A DNA stretch of 25,786 bases, taken from contig NW_026251444.1 in NCBI RefSeq assembly GCF_025118155.1, positions 1 to 25,786 on the forward strand. Direction: 5' to 3'. This DNA comes from Cokeromyces recurvatus. Taxonomy: Eukaryota > Mucoromycota > Mucoromycetes > Mucorales > Mucoraceae. Positions 1-11,482 of the stretch are shown piece by piece. The first letter of the stretch is position 1. Each line of letters begins with the position of its first letter. The position numbers and the translations under genes were made by a program. The notes under the pieces are model-generated. The model ran no database searches. It was not told where the DNA came from and saw nothing but the letters and a program-made list of their open reading frames with translations.

Positions 1-107
1 AAAAAAGATTGAATAAAAAAAAATCCATCATTAAAGCAACCTAGTAACTGCTGTAGCCTTTTGGCGAAATACTGATTTTTTGGACAATTCCTCAAGATTA
101 AAGTATT

Positions 108-150
<43 letters not shown>

Positions 151-1515
151 CCCCAGTAATGAAATAGTTTCAAGATCGTATTTATTTAGTAACTATTATT
201 TCTTTTTCTTTTTTTTTTTATTCTTAAATAAATATGCATTAGAGGAACCAGACTGCTGAATATTAGTTTAGAATAGAATAGATTCTGAGTAGAAGAATTA
301 AATGAATTACATGTTATAAATAAGTAACTATAAGCCTACACATAAAGAATAGAATACAACATCAGTCTAAGTCTATAGTATATACGGTATCTTATAAACT
401 ATATAGTCTATTGATATTTAATTGTCTTAAAATGGATTTATACTACTGATAGAAGATACAAATCATTAATAGTCAGTAAGAGTCCTTTTTTTTTTTTTTT
501 TTGTCAAGCTGAAGAAGAACTTATAAATAGTCTTTGTTTATAATTTTGCATTGAAGTTATTTAGCTACAGTAAAATAAAGAGTTAATAAAGCAAATAAGA
601 ATTTGCAACCAATACTTGTAAGTTGTGAAATTTATAATTATGTATAGGCTTATAGAAAACTTTTTAGAGAATGTAGCAAGTAGTTTTATTAACAACTTTT
701 TAATAGATCTCAGCATAATAAAATCTGTTAGAATAAAAATCTCAAAAGTGCGAATACATCCTTTTATAAATACATGGTTATCGATATCGTTTATGAACGA
801 AGGAAGAATTATCTTTATGTTCAAAGATTTAAATATGTATGTCCTAGAATATATATATATAACTGAACCCTTAAATCCATATTGACTCTTACATAGTTAT
901 GTATAAATCAAAATGATAAATAAAAATCATTTAACTCTGAATAACAATCATAGGTAACGCTCTATAAAAAACTATTATTGAACGAGTGTCTCAAGCTATA
1001 TTTTATTAGTGTTGATATTGAGCCATATTATATTGATTGTGAGTATGTGCCTTGTATTGGTAGTATATCTCATTTACTTGATAAAAAATAAATAAATAAA
1101 TATTTTCCTAGACATACTAAATTTCTCTTGAGTTCTGGTGAAGTCTACCATGGGAATATATGTTTGTGTAAATCAAACAATAGAGTACTTAAGGCAGCTA
1201 TCGAATAGTTTAAAATGTTATATGGGTATAGGTCAAGTCAAATAGGCTTTGCGTGAAGAATTGTTTATCATGATTAAAATAAAAATTCAATTTTAAATCA
1301 GATAAAAAGGAAGATAATTAATACAGTTTTATTGCTCTATATTTCTGAATCTTTTTCCACAAAATGTTTTAATGCTTGGGACACAATAAAGCGATCTATC
1401 TATATTTTTTATATAATATTTGTAATTTTAACCCTGTATTTATTATCAGTATATCATTATATAATATGAAGAAAAGAGTTAAATTATTCATATATATACA
1501 TATATAATCTAAAGC

Positions 1516-1547
<32 letters not shown>

Positions 1548-1572
1548 AGTTAAAATGATTATTTATAATTTA
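1..1572. other. AT-rich intergenic DNA, no gene seen
   Basis: No convincing coding exon, tRNA or transposon end is visible on either strand. The stretch holds a 41-base poly(A) run at 109-149 followed directly by a short C-run, and T-runs near 486-502 and 1516-1542. Short open frames around 561-885 overlap on both strands, have no recognisable motif and look like chance openings. Confidence 0.6.
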
Positions 1573-2286
1573 TTAATACTTATACTTCCTTCTTGATCTG
1601 ACTTTTTTGCAGTAAGCAAGATGACCTGGTTTAAATAGTAAGCCACAAAAGAGACATATGTTTGGTGAAGAGTCAGGTTCATTATGTAGTCTCCTTGAGG
1701 ATGTGTTCACATTGAGTCTATGATTGATATTTGATCTTGGCTGTGTTTGTAGTAGAAGATCATCTGATACATAATTTGTACCTTTATTTTGAATAATACA
1801 GTCTATTTCTGGAGATTTAGATTTACGAGTGTCTGATGTTGAAGAAAGTCGACGGCGATAATATGGTGACGATTCAGGAGATAAAGAGCGTCGATGATAA
1901 TAAGGTGAATTAGAGTGCGGTAGTGGCCTTTTGGGATAATGATTATTAGGAGAATTTGATCTAAAAGAAGAGTTTCGAAAATATACTGCTTCTATGTTAT
2001 TTTTATTTTGGCCCACTGTTGAATTTGAGTAATATTGGTTACTATTAGAAACTTTAGTATTTGTAGGTAATGACAAATCTCGTCGTATAGATGGTTGAGT
2101 AGGAATTATTTGTCTCCTTTCCTCATTTGATATTGAAGCTGTAGCCGCTACCGGCGGTTTTTGAGAGTTTATTGAAGAGTCTTGCTTTTTAGACATATCA
2201 ATATATTCTTGTGGCTCTTTAGAAGATTGTGTATCTGTCGCTAATGGTATTTTTGAGTTAATATTTGTTTTTGTATTGATAAGTTT
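1573..2286 (-). CDS. C-terminal part of a broken Gag-like protein (zinc-knuckle-like end)
   Basis: This open frame reads from just after a stop at 2287-2289 to the stop at 1573. The first ATG is at 2196, but the frame is open about 30 codons further up and probably continues the Gag-like reading frame above it, one base out of phase. The product is rich in Ser, Arg, Asn and Pro. It has an SR-like stretch of repeated SPYYHRR/SPYYRRR units near the middle and ends in a Cys-X2-Cys-X7-His-X3-Cys motif followed by a basic tail. That spacing differs from the retroviral CCHC knuckle (CX2CX4HX4C), so nucleic-acid binding is an inference. Taken alone it would be an orphan; next to the Gag-like frame it reads as its nucleocapsid-like end. 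It could instead be a separate gene starting at 2196. Confidence 0.5.
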   Translation of the reverse strand, partial: KLINTKTNINSKIPLATDTQSSKEPQEYIDMSKKQDSSINSQKPPVAATASISNEERRQIIPTQPSIRRDLSLPTNTKVSNSNQYYSNSTVGQNKNNIEAVYFRNSSFRSNSPNNHYPKRPLPHSNSPYYHRRSLSPESSPYYRRRLSSTSDTRKSKSPEIDCIIQNKGTNYVSDDLLLQTQPRSNINHRLNVNTSSRRLHNEPDSSPNICLFCGLLFKPGHLAYCKKVRSRRKYKY

Positions 2287-2332
2287 TCAGCTCTTTCGCT
2301 TTGTTTGTTTTGTTCAACAGTTTCTTCTGAAG

Positions 2333-3772
2333 TTACTTTTTGCGCAGATGTTTCTGTTTGTTGAGTAGGAGCTTGCTGGCTAAATTTTTTCTCGTTTTTT
2401 GTAATGTTTTGTTTTGTTCTGCTATTTCTGTAGTAGAATCTTGCGCATATGATAAGTGTTGACCCTGAGCCTGAGCTTGAGCCTGAGCTTGAGCCTGAGT
2501 CTGAGTCTCTTCATTTTTTTTATCTGTTGACTCTTGCTCCGTAAATTCTGCATTTTGCTGTGTTATTGTTTGTGGCATTGTCATCTCACTATCATTTTGT
2601 ATATTTCTTTGTGGATTAACTCCTATTAGTTTATTAGATGTATCGTTCTTTATGTTAGATATAGTATTCGGATTTTCTTTTTTTATTTGATGGTTAATAG
2701 ATCTATAGGTCATAGCTTCTGGTAATATTGTATTAGGTAGATTTAATGAAGTTTCGTATAAAGCAGTCGTAATAGCTAAAGGCGCAAACTCCATATACGG
2801 ATACCTTATAATCACTAAATCAGGACAGGAAATAGTTGAGTGATTGGCAAGAAGATGAAGTTCACAATCCTTATTATTTATTTTATCGTAATCTATCGCA
2901 ATAGCTAAATGACCGCTTTTAGAATAAAAAATAAATTTACTTTTATTTGCTGAAATAAAAACCGCTGCACGCTGTTGAATGTCCAATAATGTATATTTAA
3001 AATTTGTTCTATCATCAAATTGCATAGTTGATATGATAATAGATTTTATAACATCTGGTAAGCCGTTTACATACATTTCAATTATTGTTTTTGTATCTTC
3101 GCCTAATTCATCTGCAAATCTTAAAAATTCATGATTAACTGTAAATATAGATCTCAATGGATCAGACTCTGGTTGATATCGAAAATTAGTAAGTATTGAA
3201 CGTAATGATATAATTCTCTGTGGATCGTCAAATCTTGTCATTAATCGTCGAACTACCTGTTTCCAGCCAAGTTTTACATTTTTATCTGCTTGAAAAGTTA
3301 AATGAATCCACATAAACCTTTCATAATTATGAGAACTACAAGCTAGTAATAATTTATGCCAATCTTTCTCAATGTCCCAACGATTATTTATTGCTGCTTT
3401 CGATTTACAAAAATTTTCTAGGCTTGAACAAAAATCGTATACACATTCAAATGGTGACATGTTATTATTACTGCTCACACTTGTATTGTCACATTTTAAT
3501 TCAAACATAAACGGTGGATTAAAATCTTTTTCTGCATTACTATCATTATCATTTTTGGATGTGCTACTGTCAGCATTAGGTGTGTTTTGTTTAACATTAG
3601 CATTTGCTTTCTCTAATTCATAGCAGCGTTGTTTAATTTCATTTCCAATTTTGCTATATAATGAATTTGGATCTTTTGTTAGATCACTATTTTCTTTAGA
3701 TAATAATTCTGCCCATTCATTGAATATTTCAAATAAATTAACTTTGTTTTCTTCCTTGTATGTTTCTTCCAT
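2333..3772 (-). CDS. Gag-like retrotransposon/domesticated protein, frameshifted at its 3' end
   Basis: The 479-codon frame starts at the ATG at 3772. Residues about 110-275 have the look of an LTR-retrotransposon Gag (capsid) domain: a Trp-rich helix (WDIEKDWHKLL, about 132-142), then GWKQVVRRLMTRF (169-181), a PESDPLRS turn, and MYVNGLPDVI (233-242), the pattern of the Retrotrans_gag family. An N-terminal acidic/Asn-rich region precedes it. Residues 424-438 are a QA dipeptide repeat. After about residue 458 the frame turns basic and stops, while a frame one base back continues in the same Gln/Glu/Thr-rich style; the break falls in a run of six A on the sense strand (2395-2400). No protease, reverse transcriptase or integrase follows, and no LTR is visible. 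It may be a relic, a domesticated gag, or a gene damaged by homopolymer miscalls. Confidence 0.65.
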   Translation of the reverse strand: MEETYKEENKVNLFEIFNEWAELLSKENSDLTKDPNSLYSKIGNEIKQRCYELEKANANVKQNTPNADSSTSKNDNDSNAEKDFNPPFMFELKCDNTSVSSNNNMSPFECVYDFCSSLENFCKSKAAINNRWDIEKDWHKLLLACSSHNYERFMWIHLTFQADKNVKLGWKQVVRRLMTRFDDPQRIISLRSILTNFRYQPESDPLRSIFTVNHEFLRFADELGEDTKTIIEMYVNGLPDVIKSIIISTMQFDDRTNFKYTLLDIQQRAAVFISANKSKFIFYSKSGHLAIAIDYDKINNKDCELHLLANHSTISCPDLVIIRYPYMEFAPLAITTALYETSLNLPNTILPEAMTYRSINHQIKKENPNTISNIKNDTSNKLIGVNPQRNIQNDSEMTMPQTITQQNAEFTEQESTDKKNEETQTQAQAQAQAQAQGQHLSYAQDSTTEIAEQNKTLQKTRKNLASKLLLNKQKHLRKK

Positions 3773-3897
3773 TTATTAATTATGTGTTCTTATAGTTTAG
3801 AAAAAAAAAAAATAGTTTAATGAACAAGTGATCAAAGATATATGTATTTGTTCATATATTTATAAATATGTGTATAAATATATACATAAATAAATAA

Positions 3898-3928
<31 letters not shown>

Positions 3929-5375
3929 GTAAAACATACTTAAATTATGAATTATAACGTAATGCTTATAATAATTTTAAAAATATACAGAAATATGTAT
4001 TCTGGTATATGTGCATAAATAGATAGATAAATTTGCTTTACATCTTATGTCAAAATCCTTAATATAATAATGATGGGCTATTTTCTATATTAAGAGTGAT
4101 ATAGAAGATAGTATGGCTAATAGTGAATTTTTTCATATTACATGCGTAATAATAATACAATTTTCTTAGAAAATATCCTTATTGATATGAAAATTATTAG
4201 TATTAATGATACCATATATATTTATTGAATACAACAATTGTAATTACTATATTGAATTTATTCAATAGGTAAATATGGTTATAAATATAGATTTTGCATA
4301 AAAAATGATTTCTAGTCATATTAAAGATAAGTATTTTTCGTACTACTTGTAAAAATTTTGAACTCTTATTGAATAAAGCACTATGTTTGATAGAATGATA
4401 AGATTTGAAGAAGAAGAAGAAAGAGTCGTCTTTTAAATACGGAAAGAAAGTCTTCATCAGCAGTTTTAATCTTTGTAAATCTATACATGTTTTTTACTTA
4501 TATCTGCATTCTTCTACTAAACTGTTAGATTGGTAAAGGAAGAAAAGACAAAAAGTAAAAGTATGTAAGAATCTATTGTATATTTTTTTTTATTTAGAGT
4601 TACGTTCTGATAATTCAAAAATAATAATAAGTGTCTTTTATCAATATCTTAATCATATAGATTAGGAATGTTTGATCCAAAGGACATGGGAGTAACCAAC
4701 CTAAACAAAATACTCAAGTTACAGCTTTGATACCACTTTATTTAATTTTAGTATATGATGTTATTTGACACAATGGGTAGTTTCTTCAGGCACCATTCTT
4801 TGTGATCATCATTAGCCCTTTTGCTAAAACTTACTACAATACTATAAGAAGACTAGTGTGATAAAAAAAAAATTAATATAAGGTAGCAATATGATATTGA
4901 CAGAAGTATTATTGGTTAAATGCTATGTGTGGTTATTTTGATTAGCAATGCTCAATTATACAATACATTCTACTTTATCAAATTTTAAATACTATTTTCT
5001 TCAATCATATATTCATTATGATAAAAATAAAATAAAATAAAATGTTTCTCTTGTATTGAATAATGATAAACGATATCATTGACGAAAAACCTGTATGCTA
5101 TAATGTTATTTTTATGTATAATTTTTATCTTTTTTATACAATGTATTATAAACTAGCTTTGATAACTATCGAATAAAATGTAAGTAATATCTTCAAGACG
5201 AACTCTCTCCTCTAATATAGTAAGCGTATGCTAAATAAATTATATCAAAGTTATATATGAAAATGAGGTATCTATTCAATTAAGTATACAAGATATTATT
5301 TTTACATAACAATTATAAGAATTCATCTAATGACAGATCATCATAATACAACACGTAAGTCTAGTAGTAACCAAC

Positions 5376-5424
<49 letters not shown>

Positions 5425-6704
5425 ATACAGTAGGATAGAATAAAATTAAAATTGACAATTAACTAATATTCAAATTTTTTAATTTTAAAATAAAGAGGAG
5501 GTCAATAATAAAAGCAGTAATAATACAAATACATCAAAATATCAATATACTTCTTCATCAAATATAAAGAAGTTTAAATACAAAAATACAAAATAAATTA
5601 GGGGAAGATAAGATAACGTCTTCAATTTAATATGCTATTGATACAAGTTTATATGTTTTTTTTAAATATAAAATATAGGATAATAATTGAATGCTAATAA
5701 TTATTCCATATGTTATAAAACAAGTTCTAGATATGAGCATAAGTAATGTTATAAAAGATGAATTACGTAATAAAGGATAAACTATAAACCTGTACATAAA
5801 GTAAACATCACATCATACTGTATATGTCATAAGCTGACTTATAATGTCATGTTTCATGGTTAAACATGCGGATCATAAATTCATTTAAGAAATTCTATCC
5901 TAACTCTCTCTTGATCCGCTCCATCTAATAATATTAAAATCACTAACACTTCATTGTCAACAACATACCTTATTCGGTCGTAACTAACACTTTTCTGATT
6001 CACATCTTATCCTCAGACCTCTTTAACAATTCTTATAAATAAATACCTAAATAAAAATGATTGACTTTAGAACTATTGTTTGCTCTCCTTGACTCTTTTT
6101 GTCTTAATATTATTTTCTAATATTTTTTATTTGATATTTTAAAAGAAATATCATAGTATTTAACATCTTATAAATGATATAAAACTTATTGACATCTAAT
6201 TATTTAGACGTGTCAACAACTATAAGATATCGTATCAGTTCTAAATATTTATTTTTTTATAACCTTTATATAGTTCACCTTTGATCCAATATAAAAGATA
6301 ACAGGAACTTATACTCAAATCAAACAATTTAAATCTTAAGTCAGATCATTATATACTTGTAATACCCAAAAGATAATCCATAAAGCAGTACCTTGAATTA
6401 GTAAGATGTATGTTTATATACTAACATTCTTTCATGACTCATGTTCTTTTATAGTTGTTTTTATTTCTTTGATTTAAGATCCTTTAATTATAATACAAGT
6501 AGCTGTTTAGACGCGAAATAATATTTATCTTTTAATCATTTTCTTAATTATTATTCTTTTTATATTAAATAAACAGTCTCAAGCAATACTCCTTTTTTGT
6601 CTTCTTTCTCTTTTCATATTCTACTTCTTTCATTTTTAAATATAATTGATACCATCACACTATGGATAGAATATAAAAAACAAAAAAAAAAAATGAATAA
6701 ATTA
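3773..6704. other. AT-rich intergenic DNA, no gene seen
   Basis: About 2.9 kb without a supportable gene. It contains a 28-base T-run (3901-3928), a 46-base A-run (5378-5423) and scattered short stop-interrupted frames. The phrase AGTAACCAACCTAAA occurs twice (near 4689 and 5366), the second copy leading straight into the long A-run, which hints at dispersed repeat debris. I see no RNA gene here. Confidence 0.5.
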
Positions 6705-6729
6705 CCGGACTTGTCCGGCGTATCACGTG
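6705..6729. promoter_or_regulatory. GC-rich island upstream of tRNA-Arg: palindrome plus CACGTG box
   Basis: A perfect 6-bp inverted repeat with a 2-base spacer (CCGGAC tt GTCCGG, 6705-6718) is followed by CACGTG (6724-6729), an E-box-type site, in otherwise AT-rich DNA. It lies about 65 bp before the tRNA gene. Binding of a bHLH or other factor is an inference; no nearby Pol II gene starts here. Confidence 0.3.
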
Positions 6730-6794
6730 ACCGTCTTCGGCAGATTTTTGGTAATATAAACTTATCTATATTGTAAAATTTCAATAAATGAAAA

Positions 6795-6868
6795 GCCCGC
6801 TTGGCCTAATTGGATAAGGCATCCGTCTTCTAAACGGAAGATTAGGGGTTCGACCCCCCTAGTGGGTA
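6795..6868 (+). tRNA. tRNA-Arg (anticodon UCU)
   Basis: A full 74-base cloverleaf, intron-less, decoding AGA. The acceptor stem GCCCGCT/AGTGGGT has two G-U pairs and discriminator A. The D arm is GCCT/AGGC, the anticodon stem TCCGT/ACGGA carries loop CTTCTAA (anticodon TCT), the variable region is AGATT, and the T arm AGGGG/CCCCT carries loop TTCGACC. The CCA end is not encoded, as expected for a eukaryotic nuclear gene. The internal A and B boxes should serve as the Pol III promoter. Confidence 0.96.
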
Positions 6869-6870
6869 CA

Positions 6871-6876
6871 TTTTTT
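6871..6876 (+). terminator. Pol III T-run terminator of tRNA-Arg(UCU)
   Basis: Six T on the coding strand start two bases after the discriminator base of the tRNA, the usual RNA polymerase III stop signal. Confidence 0.8.
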
Positions 6877-7874
6877 CCAGCTCGGAATATCTATTTTAAT
6901 TTTGTTATAGCCGTTACATAATACTGTATCAAGCGCTTTTTTAAATTAATATATTCAATAGTGCACATCTTCTTGTTCCATTTAATTCAGTTCGTATAAA
7001 TGTATATGTTTATAACTTACCTATTGAACTTGCGACAAAATTACTTATAAATCTTACATAAATATTGTTACTACAAGGTCAGGCGCGAAAGTGTCAGTTT
7101 TTTCTTGTCATACTCCGTTATAGTAGGCACATAGTGTCGCAGGTCTGACGATTAGATAGCCATATCGTTAATGAGACTGTATTTATTTGTGAAATCAATA
7201 CGATATTAATTTATATAGATATTTATTTATGTAGGAGGAAAAGGTTATACTATAGAACAATACAAAGTTAATTGGTTGCTACGCTTATTTAAATTTCGTA
7301 TAATAATAGTTTTGGCAATAGAACTGTTATTAAGCATTATCTTAAATTACATAAATATTGCTTCTTAGGATCATTATTAATATTCATCGTCCTTTTCAAT
7401 AGTAAATACTACGCACGCTTTAGCAATACATATTTACTTTTATAAATATTACTACAAAATCTGGTACTACAGATATTATTCGTAGTAGGAAAGTGAAGAC
7501 AATGTTTCCTAACTTATACATATATTTTTATATTTAATCAATATATCGTTACATTATTGTGTTAGATGTTTACTTTATTCATAATAATAATAGTTTATTT
7601 GAATCACATTTATACATTGAAGTAGATATTAAGAAAATGAAATTATTATACTGAGAAAGGTTGGCTTCTATGATTTGTTTAATTGCAACAGACAGCTTTT
7701 CCTTGCTTGATAAGTTGAAGGAGCTGTTACCAATAACTATAATATATGTATATATATAACAAAAAAGAAACGAAACTTTACACGACATCTATATTTTCTT
7801 CCTTTTCATTTGAAGACAGCAACTAAATTAACCTTTGTGTAATATTTTATGCAAAATTAAAACTTCGTGTATAT

Positions 7875-7915
<41 letters not shown>

Positions 7916-8042
7916 CCCCGTAGTTTTATTAAGATCGATCAAGGGAAATAAAGTGAAAATCACCAAATGATTTTTCTAAGTTACTTTTATTACATTTATA
8001 AATATTAACAGTTTTTAGAAGATAAAATCTATACCAAATTTA
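6877..8042. other. Intergenic DNA between tRNA-Arg and the complex I gene, no gene seen
   Basis: No coding exon or RNA gene is supported. The stretch includes a 37-base A-run (7876-7912) followed by CTCCCCCG. The 3' flank of the minus-strand NDUFV1 gene begins just below 8043. A short minus-strand open frame at 7579-7788 has no recognisable features and is probably chance. Confidence 0.55.
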
Positions 8043-10008
8043 TTAATTTGGCATACTAAGATTATGTTTTTCCATTCTTGCTTCTAATTCTGGTCGGAAA
8101 TGACGAATAAGACCTAAAGGAAAATTTGAAATTAGCTTAAATATTTTAATAATTGTTATTATAATGAAATATTACCTTGCACTGGCCAAGCTGTATAACA
8201 TACAAAAAGTTACAAAGGGAACAAGTTATTAATATATAAATAAAATATATAAATTACAATAACTTACCAGCAGCATCACCTAAAGCACAAATAGTATGGC
8301 CTTCAATTTGCTTTGTTAATTCCCAAATTTGATCAATTTCTTCTTTCTTAGCACGACCAACTTCAAAACGATCCATCATTGACTCAAGCCATTTTGTACC
8401 TTCTCTACAAGGTGTACATTGACCGCAGGACTCATGACGATAAAACTTTGAAAATCTTGAAATAGCGTGAACAATGTCTGTGGACTTGTCCATGACAATA
8501 ACAGCTAATTAAAAAAAAATGAAGTCGACTATATTGTAAAATAAGTTGGAAATAAATCTTACCAGCTATAAAAAATTAAAAAAAGTTTAATTAAATTTAA
8601 TATGAATACGGTAAATATATAAATTTGTTACTTACCAGTACCAAGGCCAGAGTTAACATCACGAAGAGCATCAAAATCCATTCTATTTTAAACGTTATAT
8701 TTTGTTCTATAAAGTACATATCAAAAGTGTTATATATAAAAAAAAAGCTTACAAAACGTCTTCACAAATATCCTTAGGCAGTACAGGAACGGAACAACCA
8801 CCAGGAATAATACCTAATAAATTATCCCAACCACCACGAACACCACCACAATGTTTTTCGATTAATTCTTTCAATGGGATACTCATTTCTTCTTCTACAG
8901 TTGCAGGATGTTCGACATGACCAGATATACAGAAAAGCTTTGTACCAGAATTACGAGGACGTCCAAAGCTGGCAAACCAAGAACCACCACTAATAGCAAT
9001 AAAAATTAATAAACAATAGTATAGTATTATTCATTCTTCTATTTTTATTTACCGTCTTAAGATAGTAGGGGCGACGGCAACAGTTTCAACATTAGTGACA
9101 GTTGTAGGGCAACCGAAAAGACCAACATCTGCAGGGAATGGTGGCTTCAATCTAGGCTTTCCTTGTTTGCCTTCAATGGATTCGATTAAACTTGTTTCTT
9201 CACCACAAATATAAGCACCAGCACCACGATGAATATAAACATCAAAGTCGTAACCTGATCCACATGCATTTTTACCAATCAATCCTGCTTTATATGCTTC
9301 ATCAATAGCAATTTGAAGATGATTAGCTTCCTGATAAAATTCTCCACGAATATAAATATAAGCTATTCCACATTAAAAAAAAATGTTACAAAAAACTTTT
9401 TTGATGTTGCCTTTTTTTATATCATACCAGCATTGGCTTTCATTGCAGAGCCAGCTAAAAGACAGCCCTCAACTAATTTATGTGGATCACCACGAAGAAT
9501 TTCACGATCTTTACAAGTACCAGGTTCACCTTCATCAGCATTAATAACAAGATAGCGAGGACTGAATTACAAAAGAAAAAGAGTTGGTTATATATATATA
9601 TAAAAGCAATGTATTCATAGTTATTTTTTTTCTTACCGCCCATCTGAAGGCTTATTCATAAAGCTCCATTTAAGGCCTGTAGGAAAACCAGCACCGCCTC
9701 GACCACGAAGGCCAGATTCTTTCATTTCCTTAAGAATCCATTCATGACCTTTAAGTATAATTTCTTTAGTTTTATACCAATCGCCACGTTTTAAAGCTCC
9801 TTTTAAGCGAAAGTCGTGCTTTGAATAAACATTAGTGAAAATACGATCTTCATCACTGAGACCACCAAAAGTAGTTTTACCAGTGATTGGATTTGCATTT
9901 GGGTTAGGAGCTGCTTCTGTAGCAAAAGTACGAGCTGTGATGGGAATAGCTTTAATGTGCTGATGAGCTAACTTAGATACAGCTTTATATTAAACAAACA
10001 GTGTGAGT

Positions 10009-10039
<31 letters not shown>

Positions 10040-10095
10040 CATCATTCAACTTCTAACTTGTATTTACCACGCTTTACTGTAATTGTTCTTAACAT
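8043..10095 (-). CDS. NDUFV1: NADH:ubiquinone oxidoreductase 51-kDa flavoprotein subunit (complex I NDUFV1/NuoF), 10 exons
   Basis: This mitochondrial matrix-arm subunit binds NADH, FMN and iron-sulfur cluster N3, and starts electron flow in complex I. I assembled exons 10095-10068, 9982-9637, 9561-9428, 9362-9053, 8989-8753, 8682-8636, 8565-8563, 8504-8268, 8190-8176 and 8113-8043. They join in frame to 475 residues, close to the family's 460-495. The start gives a basic, acid-free mitochondrial presequence (about residues 1-30). [13 protein letters not shown] (103-115) is the glycine-rich nucleotide loop; [16 protein letters not shown] (131-146) and the [16 protein letters not shown] region (216-231) line the FMN/NADH site. 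C395, C398, C401 (SCGQCTPC) and C441 (TICALG) would hold the [4Fe-4S] cluster. All nine introns are 58-85 nt with GT...AG ends. Intron 1 carries a (TTA)n run. No frameshift or missing key residue is seen. Confidence 0.96.
8563..8565 (-). other. NDUFV1: 3-nt microexon (exon 7) of NDUFV1
   Basis: The bases CTG lie between a strong acceptor (T-rich ATTTTTTATAG) and a strong donor (GTAAGATT). Inclusion turns the exon 6/exon 8 junction from one alanine codon into two, giving GTAAVIVMD, the form I recall for human NDUFV1. Flanking introns are 70 and 58 nt. Skipping it also keeps the frame, with one alanine fewer, so only transcripts can prove use. Confidence 0.8.
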
Positions 10096-11482
10096 CGACC
10101 GATTACGTAAAATATAAAAGAGGATGAAGAGGAATTAAATAAATAAGAGAGGGGGGGATGGGTTTGCCTTATAATTAGAAAAGAAAAGTAAAAACAAATA
10201 AAGGAGGTTATTTAACTACGAATATCTTAAGCTTAATTTTTATTGTTTACCCCAGTTGGGTTGACTTAGACAATCCCCACATTTAGATGAATGACGTCCA
10301 TATCGGAGCATGAAAATATATACAGTAATGGATAGCTAAATTCTATATAGCGTACCCATCTTTAATCTAACATGAAAAGTTAAAGTAGACAAAGAGGAAT
10401 AAGAACAAGGAAGAAAAGTTAGTTGTTTGAACAGAACTAGAAAAATTTAAATTATTTTCTGAATGCCTAAGTCATCTCAAAAGGCGGACTTGTATGCTTT
10501 ACAATGATTCCTGTCGTAGCAATCGATAGCCTTCCTTTTGCTTTCATTAATGTCTCTATTTTAAAGTATATAGCTTACTATACTAATGTTATTTTTTCAT
10601 TTTGTGAATTTCTTCGTGAATATATATATATATATTGTTACAAGTATAATAAATTTGAAATGATATAGTGGATAAATAGATACCTTAACAACACAGAGCG
10701 TTCTTAGTCTGAAAGCAAAGCTATGTAGGTCTCTAAACATGATTGATTTGATCATTATTAATGATAAAATGTAATAATTAGAGTCTGGCTATTGCCTTCA
10801 GATACATTTTTATTCTAAAATACATCAGAATAGATCATGAACCCTTAATCTTTTCTTATAAAAAAAGCTTTCCACGCATGAGTCTAATTCCTAATTCAAT
10901 ATCTTATTTTGGTTTGCATACTAACTAGTCATTTGCACTGATCCGAAAAGACTAGATTAATTATTTTACCTTCACTATTATTACAATCATGGCAGAGACT
11001 TCTTAACTGGGTTTTTTTCCCCCTCTTATTAGTAATGTTACTAGTAAAGCTCTTTTCTTTTTTATTTTTCCTTCCTTCATTTACTTTTTCTTTAAAGATT
11101 CTTGATATTAAAGGAGACTAGCTTCCCATTTCATTCTTTGAACTGACCTGAGCGATTTGATGTAGTTAACATCTTCTGCCTAACAAGATTTCCTAAAAAA
11201 AAAGAAATCCACAATAAAAACTAAAATGTAGCAAAGATTTGGAAATTGTTGGTGAAGTGAAACCAAAGTGTAGTAAGTCGATCATAAGCCAACTGAATTA
11301 ACTAGTAAAGCATTACAATACAATCACGTACAATATTGTACATCAGAAACCTGCTCCTCTTCATTACCGCTGGCTAAGAAAGTATTTTTAGTACTACTAC
11401 AAACAAACATTACTGCTGATTCAGTCCTCCAAGCTCGAACTTTTATAGGTCAGTACAACCAACCGAAAAACTAGCTGACTAC
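10096..11482. other. Upstream region of NDUFV1, no gene seen
   Basis: The first few hundred bases should hold the minus-strand NDUFV1 promoter and 5' UTR; a TGACGT core lies near 10293, and no clear TATA box was pinned down. A (TA)n run sits at about 10620-10636. The rest shows no open frame or RNA fold that I could support. Confidence 0.45.

Noticed and set aside
625..885. 86-codon plus-strand frame and its antisense 561-824 frame
   Set aside because: Mutually overlapping, AT-biased, no recognisable protein pattern and no splice context.
2241..2336. A 96-nt intron (GTAACT...CATTAG) joining the two Gag-like frames
   Set aside because: Its length keeps the upstream phase and does not reach the downstream frame; the other nearby acceptors tried also gave the wrong phase. 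Two one-base slips explain the reading better.
2394..2401. Programmed -1 frameshift at the A6-C run of the Gag-like gene
   Set aside because: The zero-frame phase does not match the X XXY YYZ slippery heptamer, and the shifted frame is again Gag-like rather than pol.
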